Origin: Mayamaea pseudoterrestris
Taxonomy: Eukaryota; Bacillariophyta; Bacillariophyceae; Sellaphorales; Sellaphoraceae
Direction of reading: 5' to 3'
Length of the DNA stretch: 64,000 nucleotides
Assembly: GCA_027923505.1 (NCBI GenBank)
Contig: BROI01000003.1
Coordinates: 806,001 to 870,000, forward strand
Of this stretch, positions 1-10,166 are shown piece after piece. Under the pieces are notes generated by a model. That model was given only the letters and a program-made list of their open reading frames with translations, was not told the DNA's origin and searched no databases. The first letter of the stretch is position 1. Every line of letters starts with the position of its first letter. A program made the translations under genes and the position numbers.

Positions 1-2
1 CC

Positions 3-2025
3 AAGGAGACTCGGTCGTGGAGCCGGGCGCTTCCCTCGCTGGAGGTGAGTTTGATGCGTTTTCGGTGCGAATGACCGGAGAGTTCCGATTCGTCCAAGTG
101 ACAGCAAGAACTCGTCGCGATCCGGGATGGGAGGCAGCGTTCAAGCTTTTGCTTTGCTTGTGCGTTTGGTTTTAACTCTTGGTTGCTCAAAGGCTATGAT
201 TGTAGTGGTTTCAAAGCCACGATTCGGTCCTGGTTTTGCTGCATTGGAGGAAATTCCGAGGCTCGCAATGCTGGCGGATAACCCAACGAGGCACAAGTTG
301 TTGCAACGTGCACCTCGCAGGACTCGTGCATATATGAAACGTCGCAGTTGCAAATGTCGAAAGACCAGGACGCTTTGTTGTCTTACACTGCTATAAATTT
401 GTCTTTTACGTCAGGCAAAGAATAATGTGAGCAGCAGTCGACCCGTCGTCGACCCAGCTCATTTCGAACCTCTCGGTTCATGGACGTCGGACAAGCAGAA
501 TGCATCTCGACGCGACAATCCATTCATGATGACTTGGGTACCTGGAAAATCTCGAGAGTCTGTGCCGAACATGACTCATGGTACGAATGAAGATGTAGCT
601 TTCGTTTTGGCCGATCGCCTCTAGTCGTACCTCATGCTCATTCGTCATTCTCATTCGACCTTGCTAGGCGACGGCGTTTATCTGTACGACGATCGAGGCA
701 AGCAATACCTTGACTGGACATCGCAAGCAGTCTGCTCGAACCTTGGACACTCGCTGCCGGATGCAGTCATTGATGCAGCTGCTTATCAAATGAAGCTGTT
801 GCCTTACACGTACGTTGAAAGCGCTTCTACTAGTTGACTCGAATTTTAGTAATGAAGTGCTCACAAGTTAAACACCTTCTCTTTCAGCTACGGAGGCATT
901 GGCATAACGGAAGTGCGCACTCGAATGAATCAACTTATGGCGGAGATTCTTCCTGGAAACATTCGACCAGCTGTCTTTCCGTCCTCGGGCGCGGAAGCAA
1001 ATGAAGCTGGCATTATGATGGCGCGTCGGTTCACTGGTCGACGAAAGATCATTAGCTGGTACCGATCATATCACGGAGCAACTGCGAATGCTGGAGCAGC
1101 CACTGGAGACTATCGACGCTGGTTTGGATCGGACGATGTTCCCAACTTTGTCAAGGCATTTAATCCATTTCCGCTCTTCTTCCATCACGGTGGCAGCGAT
1201 GCAACTGAGGAGGAGCGCGTTCAATCTGCATTAAACATGTTGGAGGAACAGATTTTGAATGAAGGCCCCGACAATGTGGCGTCAATCATGATGGAGAGTA
1301 TTGTTGGTGCAGGTGGGTGTCTGATCATGCCTCCTGGTTACATGCAAGGCATTAGAGCAATCTGCGACAAGTATGGCATCCTCATGCACATGGACGAGGT
1401 CATGGTGGGTTTTGGACGCACCGGAAAGCTTTTTGGATTTCAGAACTACGACGGGGTTATGCCTGACATTATCACTTGCGCCAAGGGCATTTCCGGAGCC
1501 AGTCTGCCACTGTCGATGACGGCTTGCTCACAGCAGATTCTCGAATACTTTGACGACAAGCCGCTTGGATGGGGTTCGACGTATCAAGCTCATCCGGTGG
1601 CCATGGCGGCTGCTTACGAAAGCGTTAAGCATATTTTGAAGGAAGACATTGTTGGTCGCGTTCAAAACATTGCGCCATTGTTCGCTGAAGGTATGCAGGA
1701 CCTTGCGAACCGACACCCATGCATAAAGCAATTTCGAGCAATCGGCCTATTTGGTTGTTTTGACGTTATGGACATTAGCGGATCGAATCCAAAGCTTCAG
1801 CACGAGGTTTCGCATGACGCCTTTCACAAGTACCGAGAGGCATTTACCGAGAATGGTTTGGTTGGGCTTCATCGATACCCTCATATCCATTGCGCTCCTC
1901 CACTCATAATCAAGGAGCATGAACTCCTGGATGGCTTTAATCGCCTTGATAGAGCGTTGTCAGTTTTAGACGACGCCTTGGGCTTTTACAACGCGAGCAA
2001 GGACGTGTCGCTTGTCGGTCAATAG
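3..2025 (+). CDS. Class III PLP-dependent aminotransferase, 5' end outside window
   Basis: Pyridoxal-phosphate enzyme of aminotransferase class III; the donor and acceptor substrates cannot be told from the sequence. I read four exons: about 3-44, 415-580, 668-809 and 888-2025, with GT-AG introns 45-414, 581-667 and 810-887. Joining the second and third exons restores the family's N-terminal turn (MTHG then DGVYLYDDRG), which justifies the 581-667 intron across an in-frame stop. The core shows the Asp-containing stretch MHMDEVMVGFGRTGKLFGF and the likely PLP lysine in ITCAKGISGAS (codon at 1483). The first 44 bases, rich in Arg and Ser, may be part of a mitochondrial presequence, but the start codon lies upstream or was missed. 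The 370-bp first intron is long for this window and is the least certain part. The family call is firm; the substrate is not. Confidence 0.85.
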
Positions 2026-3306
2026 CAGACGCAGTCTGACGTGCTATCATGCCTAACGGTATACATGGCTTGTCGATGACGATCTCATAATATGTTCATC
2101 TATTAGTACTTTCTTTTCACTTGTATAGCGTTTGTCTACGGTAGTCAAAATAGTCGTTCCTTTACGGTAGAATACTGGCGGATCAATTTCGGTTGACATA
2201 GCAACCGTCGCAGCGGTCATTACCTTGGGCGCAAATTTTTGAGGAGTTGGTGCTAGCTGTGAGCATATACTACTTTGCTGAACACCATCCTGGAGCTGGT
2301 ACGTACAAACCACTTCCTTAAAAGTCATACTGCCAAAAATGACTTTATCTCGCCAGCCATCAGCTCAAGTTTACTCGCACTGCTTCATGGTGTCATCAGG
2401 CTGCGCGCCGGCAAATGCACAGGTTGGCTCACGAAAGAATCGCTGGCCGAGTCACGGAAGAAAACAAGTAGGGAGCCAAGGTGAGTTCGCGCCAAAATAC
2501 AACCAAAGACACGACTGGCGCGCCAGCCACTGTCGAAGCGATGAGTGCAAGCACAAAATCAAGACGAGTCGCTGCTGATGATGTTCGGAAGCTTGTCCTC
2601 CTTTTGAACCATCCCAAGCAGCACTACTTACAACGGTCATAAACTACGCAACGACTCTTTGCCAGCAATCATTGTCGCTCGCTCTTACAAAAAGCAGCGC
2701 TGAACAGTGCATGCTGATTGAAGTTTGATTGGAGGTGAGTGAGGTGCGTGCCCTCACTGCATTGCATCGTGCATCATTGGTCGTTCGTCTTCCATGGAAG
2801 CGAAAATAACATATGTTCCGTCGATCATTGTCACCTGCGCACCTACCTTACAAAATCTAATTTGATTTATGTTGGAGCCGGGCAATCGTCGTCGATGATG
2901 TGAATGCTCGAGCGCCCTTCATTTTTATTCACAATCGGATTGATCGTATATCCATGATTTAGCAATGCATTGCACTTCCGAACGAACATTTAAAGCGGCT
3001 TAAAAGGCTCCGTAAACCGTAAACGGCGTGTCTTATATCAGTGATTGATTCTCCCGATTCCATCCATTGCGACCGTCGTGTCTCGAAAGAAACTTCCTCG
3101 ACGACGAGAAAGCATCTATCAGCTAGCAATTTGTGTGTGCCTTACCTGACTCGCGATCATGACTCCGACGCCGGCATTTCCACGAATGCTCACAATTTCA
3201 CTCGGGGTCATCCCGTTTAGTGACATGCAACGGCTAACTCGTATTTATTTGGTGCACCTTTACTTCATGACTGACACTTGTCTTTCCGCCTCTCTGTTTC
3301 GTTAAG
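2026..3306. other. Intergenic region, no gene recognised
   Basis: About 1.28 kb between the aminotransferase stop and the DUF6824 gene. It holds only short, low-quality open frames on both strands, none with recognisable domains. Several GTGAGT donors (near 2480 and 2733) leave room for an untranslated 5' exon of the downstream gene, but I cannot place one. It probably contains the aminotransferase 3' UTR and the downstream promoter. Confidence 0.6.
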
Positions 3307-4369
3307 ATGCGATACATCGAAGCTGACGACGGCTATTTTGATCTTGCAAGGGGACCGCCGCGGACATACTACTACAACGACTACTATAACGGAGGAATGC
3401 AGCAACAAGAGCAGGAACCATACGATCGCGCGCAACCGGGAAGCAACATTTGGCCGATGCAGCAGATTGTGCAGCCTCACAACAACGACATTTTGATGGG
3501 CAGGGGAGGTGAGTGCCCTGGGGTCGTTCGGACTTTAGTTTGCTGCAATCTTCTCACTTTTGGTAACACTTACAGGCAAAAACAACCAGCATGCTGGCAA
3601 CGAACGCCTACGTCAAATGGCCCGACATTACTGCGAGCAGTACAAGGTCTCGAAAAAGAAAGGAAAGTCTAACATCTCCCGGACATTGGTTGGAATGATT
3701 CGGAATCTTGATCCACCCGGAAGGTGAGTCACTTACTGCTCGATAACTCTTTAAAGCTTTCCATCCGAAACCCACTCACTCGTCATGTCGCTTTGATGAT
3801 GCAGATTCTTAAAGAAAGACCCAACGAGCCGCCTTTGGGAGGATGTGGGAGACGAAACTGCGCGAGAAAAGGCGAGCCAAGTTCTACGAGATGCTGTAGC
3901 CTTGGCGCATCCGGAGCTGTACGCAGAAGAGCAAAAGCAGCAGCACCCAGAAAGTCTCTATGGCGTTCCTTCTCTGGATGAAACGGCAGCAAGCTCTACT
4001 GAAGATATGCAAGGAAATCAAACGGAGTACTTCTTTCCTCCAACGCCAATTCAGAGCAGATACAAGCGTGCGCGAATAAGTGATCCACGGGAGGGATCTA
4101 TTGTACCGCGTCCAGACTTGGTGCCTTCAAATGTAAGCGGTCTTAGATTTACAGGCGGAGGTGATCCTTTACTGGGGCGTCCTCCAGCGTTGCTCTCGGT
4201 CGACCGCCGTAATAGCTCCACTGCTACGGCGGCTAGCTTACTGGGCGATCTACACGCAGACGGGAATTCTGCAATGCTTTCTGAATTTGACTTGTTCAAT
4301 GGTACTTTGCTTGACAGTGGCGAGCATTCATCATCTACTGCTGCGGCGGGGGCTCGCAACATGCCATAG
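3307..4369 (+). CDS. DUF6824-domain protein (diatom-expanded family, putative regulator)
   Basis: Three exons, 3307-3508, 3576-3723 and 3805-4369, join in frame to 304 aa; introns are 67 and 81 bp with GTGAGT donors. Residues about 60-145 form a DUF6824 domain: NDILMGRGG, then KNNQHAGNERLRQMARHY, then GMIRNLDPPGRFLKKDP and LWEDVGDETAREKASQVLR. Both introns fall inside the domain, and the motif is only continuous after splicing, which supports the model. The N-terminus is Tyr/Gln-rich; the C-terminal half is Ser/Ala-rich and looks disordered, with a basic patch (YKRARISDPR) that could be a nuclear signal. The family is abundant in diatoms and has no established biochemical function that I know of; a DNA-binding or regulatory role is only inferred. 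It ends 200 bp from the convergent prolyl hydroxylase. Confidence 0.88.
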
Positions 4370-4568
4370 AAATACGTTTATAATTGTGCCGAAATTATGG
4401 GGAGAGTGACTGACTTTGAGCTCAAGAAATCGGCAGAAGGTCGAGCATGCCATTCTGTTTGTCAGTCCACTGCTAATAACAATTTTTTATAATGTGACTA
4501 GAAGTTTTTAGTATACAACTTATCTGTCAGTAGCAATCTTGCAGTAGCTCACGAAATAGATTACAGAT

Positions 4569-6080
4569 CTATTGCTTCTTGCGCTTCTTCTTGTCGTTCG
4601 AAATTGCTTCAGCTGGAGCCGCTTTTGCTTGAGCTTTCAACTTCTTTTGTACCGCATCGACTCCATACTGCACTCCTAGAAGGATCAAAAGTATCGGCAA
4701 AAACACGCACACCTTGTCGAACCACATGCCACCCTGCTCTTCGCCAAACTTTTCAACCAGGACGCGATAAAAGTGCAGGACTGGACCTGGAAGCGTCCCA
4801 CCAAAGGGCAGCGCGAATAACGGCAAGGCGATGCGTCGCGCATGGGAGACTGGTGTGGCGTAAATGTATTTCCGAGCAACATACAATCGACCGCTCGGTG
4901 GTAGTAGTCCGTGCAATGATTTAAAATCAAAGTCGCGGTGCTCGTCAGTGTTATGATGAACAACGGCCATTGCTTTTGTCGCACGAATTTTGATTGGATC
5001 CGTTCTTGTCGCAGGGTAAACGAACTCGCCTCCCTGAACGTCGTCGTTCAAAAAGATGGTGACAGTGGCCATAGGTTGATCGACACCAATGTTATCGTAG
5101 TGGGCGTTCCAATAACTTCCTGCCTCAAACTTGTGAATGGTGAAGTCGCTAAAATGACTTGACGGAAATCCAGTAACTTGTTCAATGCGCTCCTCAATCG
5201 CCTTTTGCGCCGGTCCCTGCAAGAGACCTTGCCAAAGCGCGACAGTCTCAACATTAACAAGAGTTTCAGCGTCATGGATAAGTTGCAAAGTGTCCGGTGT
5301 CTTGCCAGCAGGTCGGAACCTTGAACCTGCTCTTCGAATGAGGCTGTCGCACTCGTCATCCGTCAACAGATTGTGGATCAAGTACACGACGGGGTTCGTT
5401 GTCTCCACGTCTTCAAAGAATGGGCGATCGCCGCCAGCGTAAAGTCTGACGCGTTCTGGCATTCCGTTGTTGACAATTTCATGAGTCTGCATAGACTGCG
5501 TGACAGTCGCCGTCGTCAAGACATTTGCCGAGTTCAACGATATCATGACGACTGGAATCTCAATGTTCTCCGATCCCTCGTCAGCGGGCAATCGAAAGAC
5601 ATCTTCAGGACGCTTCTCATTCGTATTGACTAAAAGTAAGGCCGCTGCTCCACTCAGTTGCGCAATCTGTGCCATTTGAACCCCAGTAAGTTTCTTCCCC
5701 TGGTTCGTCATGACACAAACGTTACCATGAACTTCTTCTGCATTCTTCAACTTTTGAATGACAATGCGTCGCTCCGTTGTACCATCTCCAACATCTACAT
5801 CTTCCTCTTGAACACCATTCAATGGTTCAGCAAAAATAGGCATGGCTTCAACTTCCAGCAAGGCTGCTTGTGATGTTTGTGGTCCAAAGTGGGCAACGGA
5901 GGCGTCGAGCGCCGAAATGACAGCCGAGTGTCCCCATTCCAAGACGGCTGCCTCTTCCGCTGTTCTACGTGGATATAACCGATAATTTTCAAGTTCCTGC
6001 ATGGATGTGAGATGACTGCATGATACTTGATGGAGTAAAGTCATAGACAATAAGCTAGAGAGGAACCGTAGGCTCGCCAT
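4569..6080 (-). CDS. Prolyl 4-hydroxylase-type 2-oxoglutarate/Fe(II) oxygenase with PA domain and C-terminal membrane anchor
   Basis: Single exon, 503 aa from the ATG at 6080. That start gives a clean signal peptide (MASLRFLSSLLSMTLLHQVS); an upstream in-frame ATG at 6269 would bury it. Residues about 75-205 look like a protease-associated (PA) domain (GKKLTGVQMAQIAQLSGAAA and IEIPVVMISLNSANVL). Then comes a P4H catalytic domain with the iron ligands HYD (His327, Asp329) and distal His390 (SLHGLLPP). The usual 2-oxoglutarate-binding Lys appears to be Arg (SGRLYVARKY, about residue 398). A membrane helix near the end (FLPILLILLGVQYGV) is followed by a Lys-rich tail (KKKRKKQ), suggesting an ER membrane enzyme. 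Family members hydroxylate proline in secreted proteins; the substrate here is unknown. Confidence 0.88.
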   Translation of the reverse strand: MASLRFLSSLLSMTLLHQVSCSHLTSMQELENYRLYPRRTAEEAAVLEWGHSAVISALDASVAHFGPQTSQAALLEVEAMPIFAEPLNGVQEEDVDVGDGTTERRIVIQKLKNAEEVHGNVCVMTNQGKKLTGVQMAQIAQLSGAAALLLVNTNEKRPEDVFRLPADEGSENIEIPVVMISLNSANVLTTATVTQSMQTHEIVNNGMPERVRLYAGGDRPFFEDVETTNPVVYLIHNLLTDDECDSLIRRAGSRFRPAGKTPDTLQLIHDAETLVNVETVALWQGLLQGPAQKAIEERIEQVTGFPSSHFSDFTIHKFEAGSYWNAHYDNIGVDQPMATVTIFLNDDVQGGEFVYPATRTDPIKIRATKAMAVVHHNTDEHRDFDFKSLHGLLPPSGRLYVARKYIYATPVSHARRIALPLFALPFGGTLPGPVLHFYRVLVEKFGEEQGGMWFDKVCVFLPILLILLGVQYGVDAVQKKLKAQAKAAPAEAISNDKKKRKKQ

Positions 6081-6330
6081 GGTGATCGATCCAAACCTTT
6101 CAAAATCGAAATTGTGACGAGCGGCGGCGGTCGCGTTTCGGCGCGGCGTGACAAGTGTCGCAACGGTTACGATGACGTCATTATCGCGCGCGAAGGGGCG
6201 GCGCGGATCATCGATGCGTTTCACTCGTCGCAATTTGCAACGGTCCGCTTCCCCTCCTTTCACAAGCAACCAACCATAGTCGCGACGGGTCGTCGAACCG
6301 CGTAAAAGCTACTTTATCATCGTCATCATC
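6081..6330. promoter_or_regulatory. Divergent promoter between prolyl hydroxylase and ArfGAP genes
   Basis: 250 bp separate the two divergent start codons. The sequence is GC-rich near the hydroxylase (GCGGCGGTCGCG, GGCGCGGCGTGAC) and contains a TGACGTCA palindrome at 6173-6180, a full CRE/bZIP-type site. No TATA box is obvious. The shared-promoter role is inferred from geometry. Confidence 0.5.
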
Positions 6331-8997
6331 ATGCTTCAGCCTCCAGGATCGCGAGGACCGCGTACGCCGGCCGTATCGAGTCGTCGAAAGGTAAAGCGAA
6401 GATTGAAACATGATGTTCATGCATACGTATCCAGTGGCAGCAGCAGCAGCAGCAGCAGCCGTATTTCGACCTTTGTAAATCCATTTTGCATTAACTTACT
6501 CATGTTTTGCTCTTCATTCTACTGGTAGGCTGTGGAAGTACCTGATGACGTGATTCGTCAATTGCAACGCCTCGGCCCAAACAAGCGCTGCGCTGACTGT
6601 ACCTCCAAGCTTCCTGGATGTGTCAACCTTACGGTCGGATCATTCGTCTGCATGACATGCGCGGGTATTCATCGCGAATGCAACCAAAAGATCAAGGGAG
6701 TGGGACACTCGAGCTTCACGCCTGAGGATGCCGAGCAAATGAAGAATACGGACAACGACAAGGTCAATCAGCTGTACCTGGCGCGCTACAATCCAGCGAC
6801 GGAACGGCTTCGGGCGCCGCAGGGCAATCATGACCAGAACCATCTGCGGGCATGGATCAAGGCCAAGTATGTGGAGAAAGTCTGGGCTGGACCGACGGGA
6901 CAGCAGCAGCAGCCTAGTGCGGGGACGTTGGCACAACTGTCGCCAGGACAGCGACATCAGCAATATGGACAGCCGACGGTTGTTCAACTGCCGAAAGAGC
7001 CAGAAGTTGATCTATTCGGCAGCGGCAACTATAGCAATGCGCTCAATCCGGCCTTGAGCGGCAATCAGGGATGGGACGCCTTTGGAGGAAGCCAGCAGCA
7101 ACAGCAGCAGCATCAGCAGCCCCCTGCCTTTCAAGCGAACTTTGCCAATTTTGATGCTCCACCTCAACAGAATCAGCCACAGCAGTCTTATTCGCAACAA
7201 CAAAACGACGCGTTTCCTGCCGACTTTGGGTCGTCGCAAGTTCGCCAGCAGCTGCAGCACCCGACACAGCAACAGCAGATTCAGCAGCAGCCGATACAGC
7301 AGCAGCAACCGACACTGCACCAACATATTCAGCAGCAACCCGCCTTCCAGGCGAACTTTGCCTCTTTTGATCAGCAGCAACAAACGCACGAAACACAGCA
7401 GCACGGATTTGCCAACTACAATGACCAACAACCACAACAACAGCAAATGCAACCACACACGCAGCAACAGCAGCAGCCTAGTAATTTTGCAAATTCTAAT
7501 CAGGAGCCTACGCCAATTCAACAACGCCAGACGCAAGGAAACGTGGTAAATTCTGACCAACAACAAACTCAGCAGCCGCATGGATTTGCGAACGTTAGTC
7601 ATCAAACGACGTCTCCGACTCAAGTTCAGCCGTCGAGTCATCATCACCCGCCAGGATCTTTCGCAAACTTCACTCAGCCACCAGCCTCGTTAACGCAACA
7701 GTTACAATCACACGTAGCATCATCGCATCACCCACAGCAGAATCAACCGCCGCAAAATAGTGTTTCACAAGATTCAAATCAGTTTCAAGGTTACCATGCA
7801 CAGAGACTTCAGCTGAGTGAAAGTCAGGGAAACCAGCAGCAGCTTGGTTCATTCGCTGCGTTTCAATCACAGCCGATGGTGCCTGTTGCATCGGGACAAT
7901 TACAACATGTCGGCGCTTCAACTAATGGCGAGTCAACTCATCAACCAATGTCGTCAACGCAGCAGCAGCATAGTGCGTCGACGGCGATGACACCAGCTGA
8001 GCGGGGGTCATCTGATTTAGAGACGCACGCAGTTGACCACTTTGCATCGTTGGCAGACTTGACTCCTACAAAGGCGAAGCCGTCATCGACGGCGGAGATT
8101 GTTACTGCCAAGGAAAAGGTTTCTGTTACCCACAAGCCCGTCGCTGGCGCATCCAAATACAAGTCAGGTCAAAGGGTATATTACACAAGCTCAAGCTTTG
8201 TTGGTATGGTAACCATTGTCAAGGTTCATGTCGACGATGAACTCGAGCCTTTTTATACCATAGCCGTCGACGGCAAAGAGCGACAGACTGACAATGAGCA
8301 TTTGGCGGAAAAAAGTCCTACCCAAATCGAGATTGAAGCTATATTATTGGAACTGACGGATAAGCAACTGGAAGATGTTTTAATTTACACGAACCGGCTG
8401 AAAAACGGGTCACATGGATTGACCGATAGCGTGTCTCAATCTGCTTCACACCGGTCAGATGGCCCTTCCATTTCGTCGTCCATCTCTGAAGGCCAACAGG
8501 CGCAGCTACAAAGTGCACAGTATGCAAGCCAGATGGCCCCAAACAAGTTATCGACCGTGCATGGTCAACCGGACATTGCTTCAAGATCTGCATTGCCGCA
8601 TGCTCATGGACAATTGTCCATGACTGTCCAGCATCACCATCAGCAGCCGGCACTTGCCGCGCAACAACAGCATCAGCTACATAATATGATTGTTCGAGGG
8701 CCGCCTTACACTTCAAGCCCACCTCAGAATCAACAGGAGCAGAGGACAGGTGGTTTTGTCGGAAATGCTCCGTTTGGAGGCATTCCAAGCCCAAGCGGTC
8801 TTGCGAGTCCAACAGCAGATCAGTCGTTGAACGCGTTCCAGGGCGCAACATCGATCTTACCTGGACCGCCGCTCGCAACACATCCTCAGATGCATCCGCA
8901 ATTGCAACATGGTTTCACTGAGACGCCCGGTGCTGTGCAGATCCCACAACAGCAGGATTCGTCGTCTCAAGGCGGCAATCCGTTTGACATTTACTAG
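6331..8997 (+). CDS. ArfGAP zinc-finger protein with long Gln-rich tail (AGFG/SMAP-like)
   Basis: Two exons, 6331-6390 and 6529-8997, give 842 aa. The first exon encodes MLQPPGSRGPRTPAVSSRRK; without it the long frame has no ATG. Residues about 25-140 are an ArfGAP domain with the Cx2Cx16Cx2C zinc site (CADC then FVCMTC) followed by AGIHR, which carries the family's catalytic Arg. ArfGAPs stimulate GTP hydrolysis on Arf GTPases in vesicle traffic. The middle is a long Gln/Pro/His/Asn tract with recurring FANF/FASF motifs (AFQANFANF, AFQANFASF, FANYND, GSFANF). Near residue 560 a short beta-rich stretch (YKSGQRVYYTSSSFVGMVTI) may be an SH3- or Tudor-like fold. The protein ends in NPFDIY, an EH-domain-binding type NPF motif, as in AGFG-type ArfGAPs. 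Confidence 0.9.
6438..6459 (+). repeat. CAG/GCA trinucleotide run inside ArfGAP intron 1
   Basis: An uninterrupted run of seven CAG triplets lies in the 138-bp intron 6391-6528, close to the donor side. Many more CAG/CAA triplets occur in the downstream exon as glutamine codons, but this run is non-coding in the spliced model. Confidence 0.85.
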
Positions 8998-9534
8998 CAA
9001 TACAGAAGTGAATGTAATAAACCTTGCAGTAGTTATACTTCTTGTCGATTATGAAAATTACTGATTCCAAAGGCCACTTTCACCATCAACTTTCTTCACA
9101 TTCTTCCTCGTCATTCAATCCACTGACTGTGAAGCAACTTAATGAATCATCACAAAGTAGTAGTCAATCACCACATAACATGCTATGTCTGATGTCCGCG
9201 ACTCCGCACCGAGGCCATAGCTTTAATGGCGCTCAATTCCATGCCCATTGCCACATCCACCGCCTTGTTCGGCAAGCTATCTAGCTTCTTGCAATGTTCG
9301 AATGTAAAAAAGTCTCAATCGGTAATCAATGTCTTGGGTTGACGCCAGTGATCACAGTTAGTACGACGAACAACTCGACATCAGTCCCACCTCTGATTAT
9401 AAGCTTGGTCGATAAATTAAAAGCGATTCATCGGTTCATCAATCAATGAAGACTTCTAAGCTCCGACACGCTCGTCACGGCGAGCATGATGCAGCATGAT
9501 GCACACTGGTCGCAATGATTGTGACGCTTGAAGG
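8998..9534. other. Intergenic region with one short minus-strand open frame
   Basis: The ArfGAP 3' flank, with AATAAA-like sequence near 9016. No complete gene is recognisable. A short minus-strand frame (9183-9314) reads KLDSLPNKAVDVAMGMELSA and onward with plausible codon use but no start codon upstream. It is treated under findings. Confidence 0.5.
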
Positions 9535-9713
9535 CAATAGTATGAAACGAGTGCCAGTGAAAACTACGTCATCAAGGGTTATATACGAAACGAGTGCCAG
9601 TGAAAACTGGGTCTGAAGGGTTATATATAAAACGAATGCCAGTGAAAACTGCGTCAGAGGGGTTATATACGAAACGAGTGCCAGTGAAAACCGCGTCATG
9701 GTTTTGTGGACTT
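9535..9713 (-). repeat. Left array: four ~42-43 bp tandem units
   Basis: Four units begin at about 9544, 9587, 9629 and 9671 (spacing 43, 42, 42). Each contains GAAACGAGTGCCAGTGAAAAC or a near copy, then a GCGTCA/ACGTCA-type site in three of four, then an AT-rich GGGTTATATA segment. The first unit, with its AAGGCAATAGTATGAAACG left flank, matches the reverse complement of the right array's units, so the two arrays are head to head. Confidence 0.92.
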
Positions 9714-9725
9714 GAAAGCAACGCC

Positions 9726-9907
9726 ATGTGACGTAATTGACACTGGCACTCGTTTCGAACTATTGCCTTGTGACGCAATTGACACTGGCAGTCGTTTCGT
9801 AATATTGCCTTGTGACGTAATTGACACTGGCACTTGTTTCATTATATTGCCTTATGACGTAATTGACACTGGCACTTGTTTCGTACTATTGCCTTGTGAC
9901 GTACTAT
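9726..9907 (+). repeat. Right array: four full 42-bp tandem units, inverted relative to the left array
   Basis: TGACGT (or TGACGC) starts at 9729, 9771, 9813, 9855 and 9897, exactly 42 bp apart. The unit is TGACGTAATTGACACTGGCA, then CTCGTTTCG, then an AACTATTGCCTTG-like segment. Units differ by a few substitutions. Because 42 is a multiple of 3 the array is accidentally open in frame and encodes a 14-residue repeat (CDVIDTGTRFELLP); I do not treat it as coding. It ends about 260 bp upstream of the methyltransferase start. Confidence 0.93.
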
Positions 9908-10166
9908 GTCAGTAGTTGCGATCAACGTGCAGCATGTCGCGGAGCCACAACAATCATTACAAACCTTCCATCGACTGATCATTACACAAACAGAGTTGAT
10001 CCGCACTTTCGTTATAGTTTCAAAGAATAGTGAACCTCTGCGACTTGATTTTTGGCTTCTGTCTCTTCCTTTTGCAAAAAAGGTCGATTATTTCCCTCGC
10101 GTCATTGACTGTGAGTCAATGATTCCATTACTGCAAGCTTTTACACCTTTATTGACTTTATTTGCC

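Noticed and set aside
6114-6305. Upstream extension of the prolyl hydroxylase frame to 6269 and the plus frame at 6114
   Set aside because: The ATG at 6080 gives a proper signal peptide; the extension is Arg-rich and lies in the divergent promoter.
7012-7647. Minus-strand 211-codon Leu/Arg-rich frame
   Set aside because: It is the antisense of the Gln (CAG/CAA) tract in the ArfGAP gene; Leu/Val/Cys runs come from CTG/TTG complements.
9535-9907. CRISPR-like array
   Set aside because: Units are contiguous without unique spacers, the two halves are inverted to each other, and the host is eukaryotic.
9475-9915. Open frames on both strands encoding 14-residue repeats (for example CDVIDTGTRFELLP)
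   Set aside because: They are a by-product of a 42-bp repeat period that is a multiple of three; both strands are open at once and there is no start context or homology-like content.
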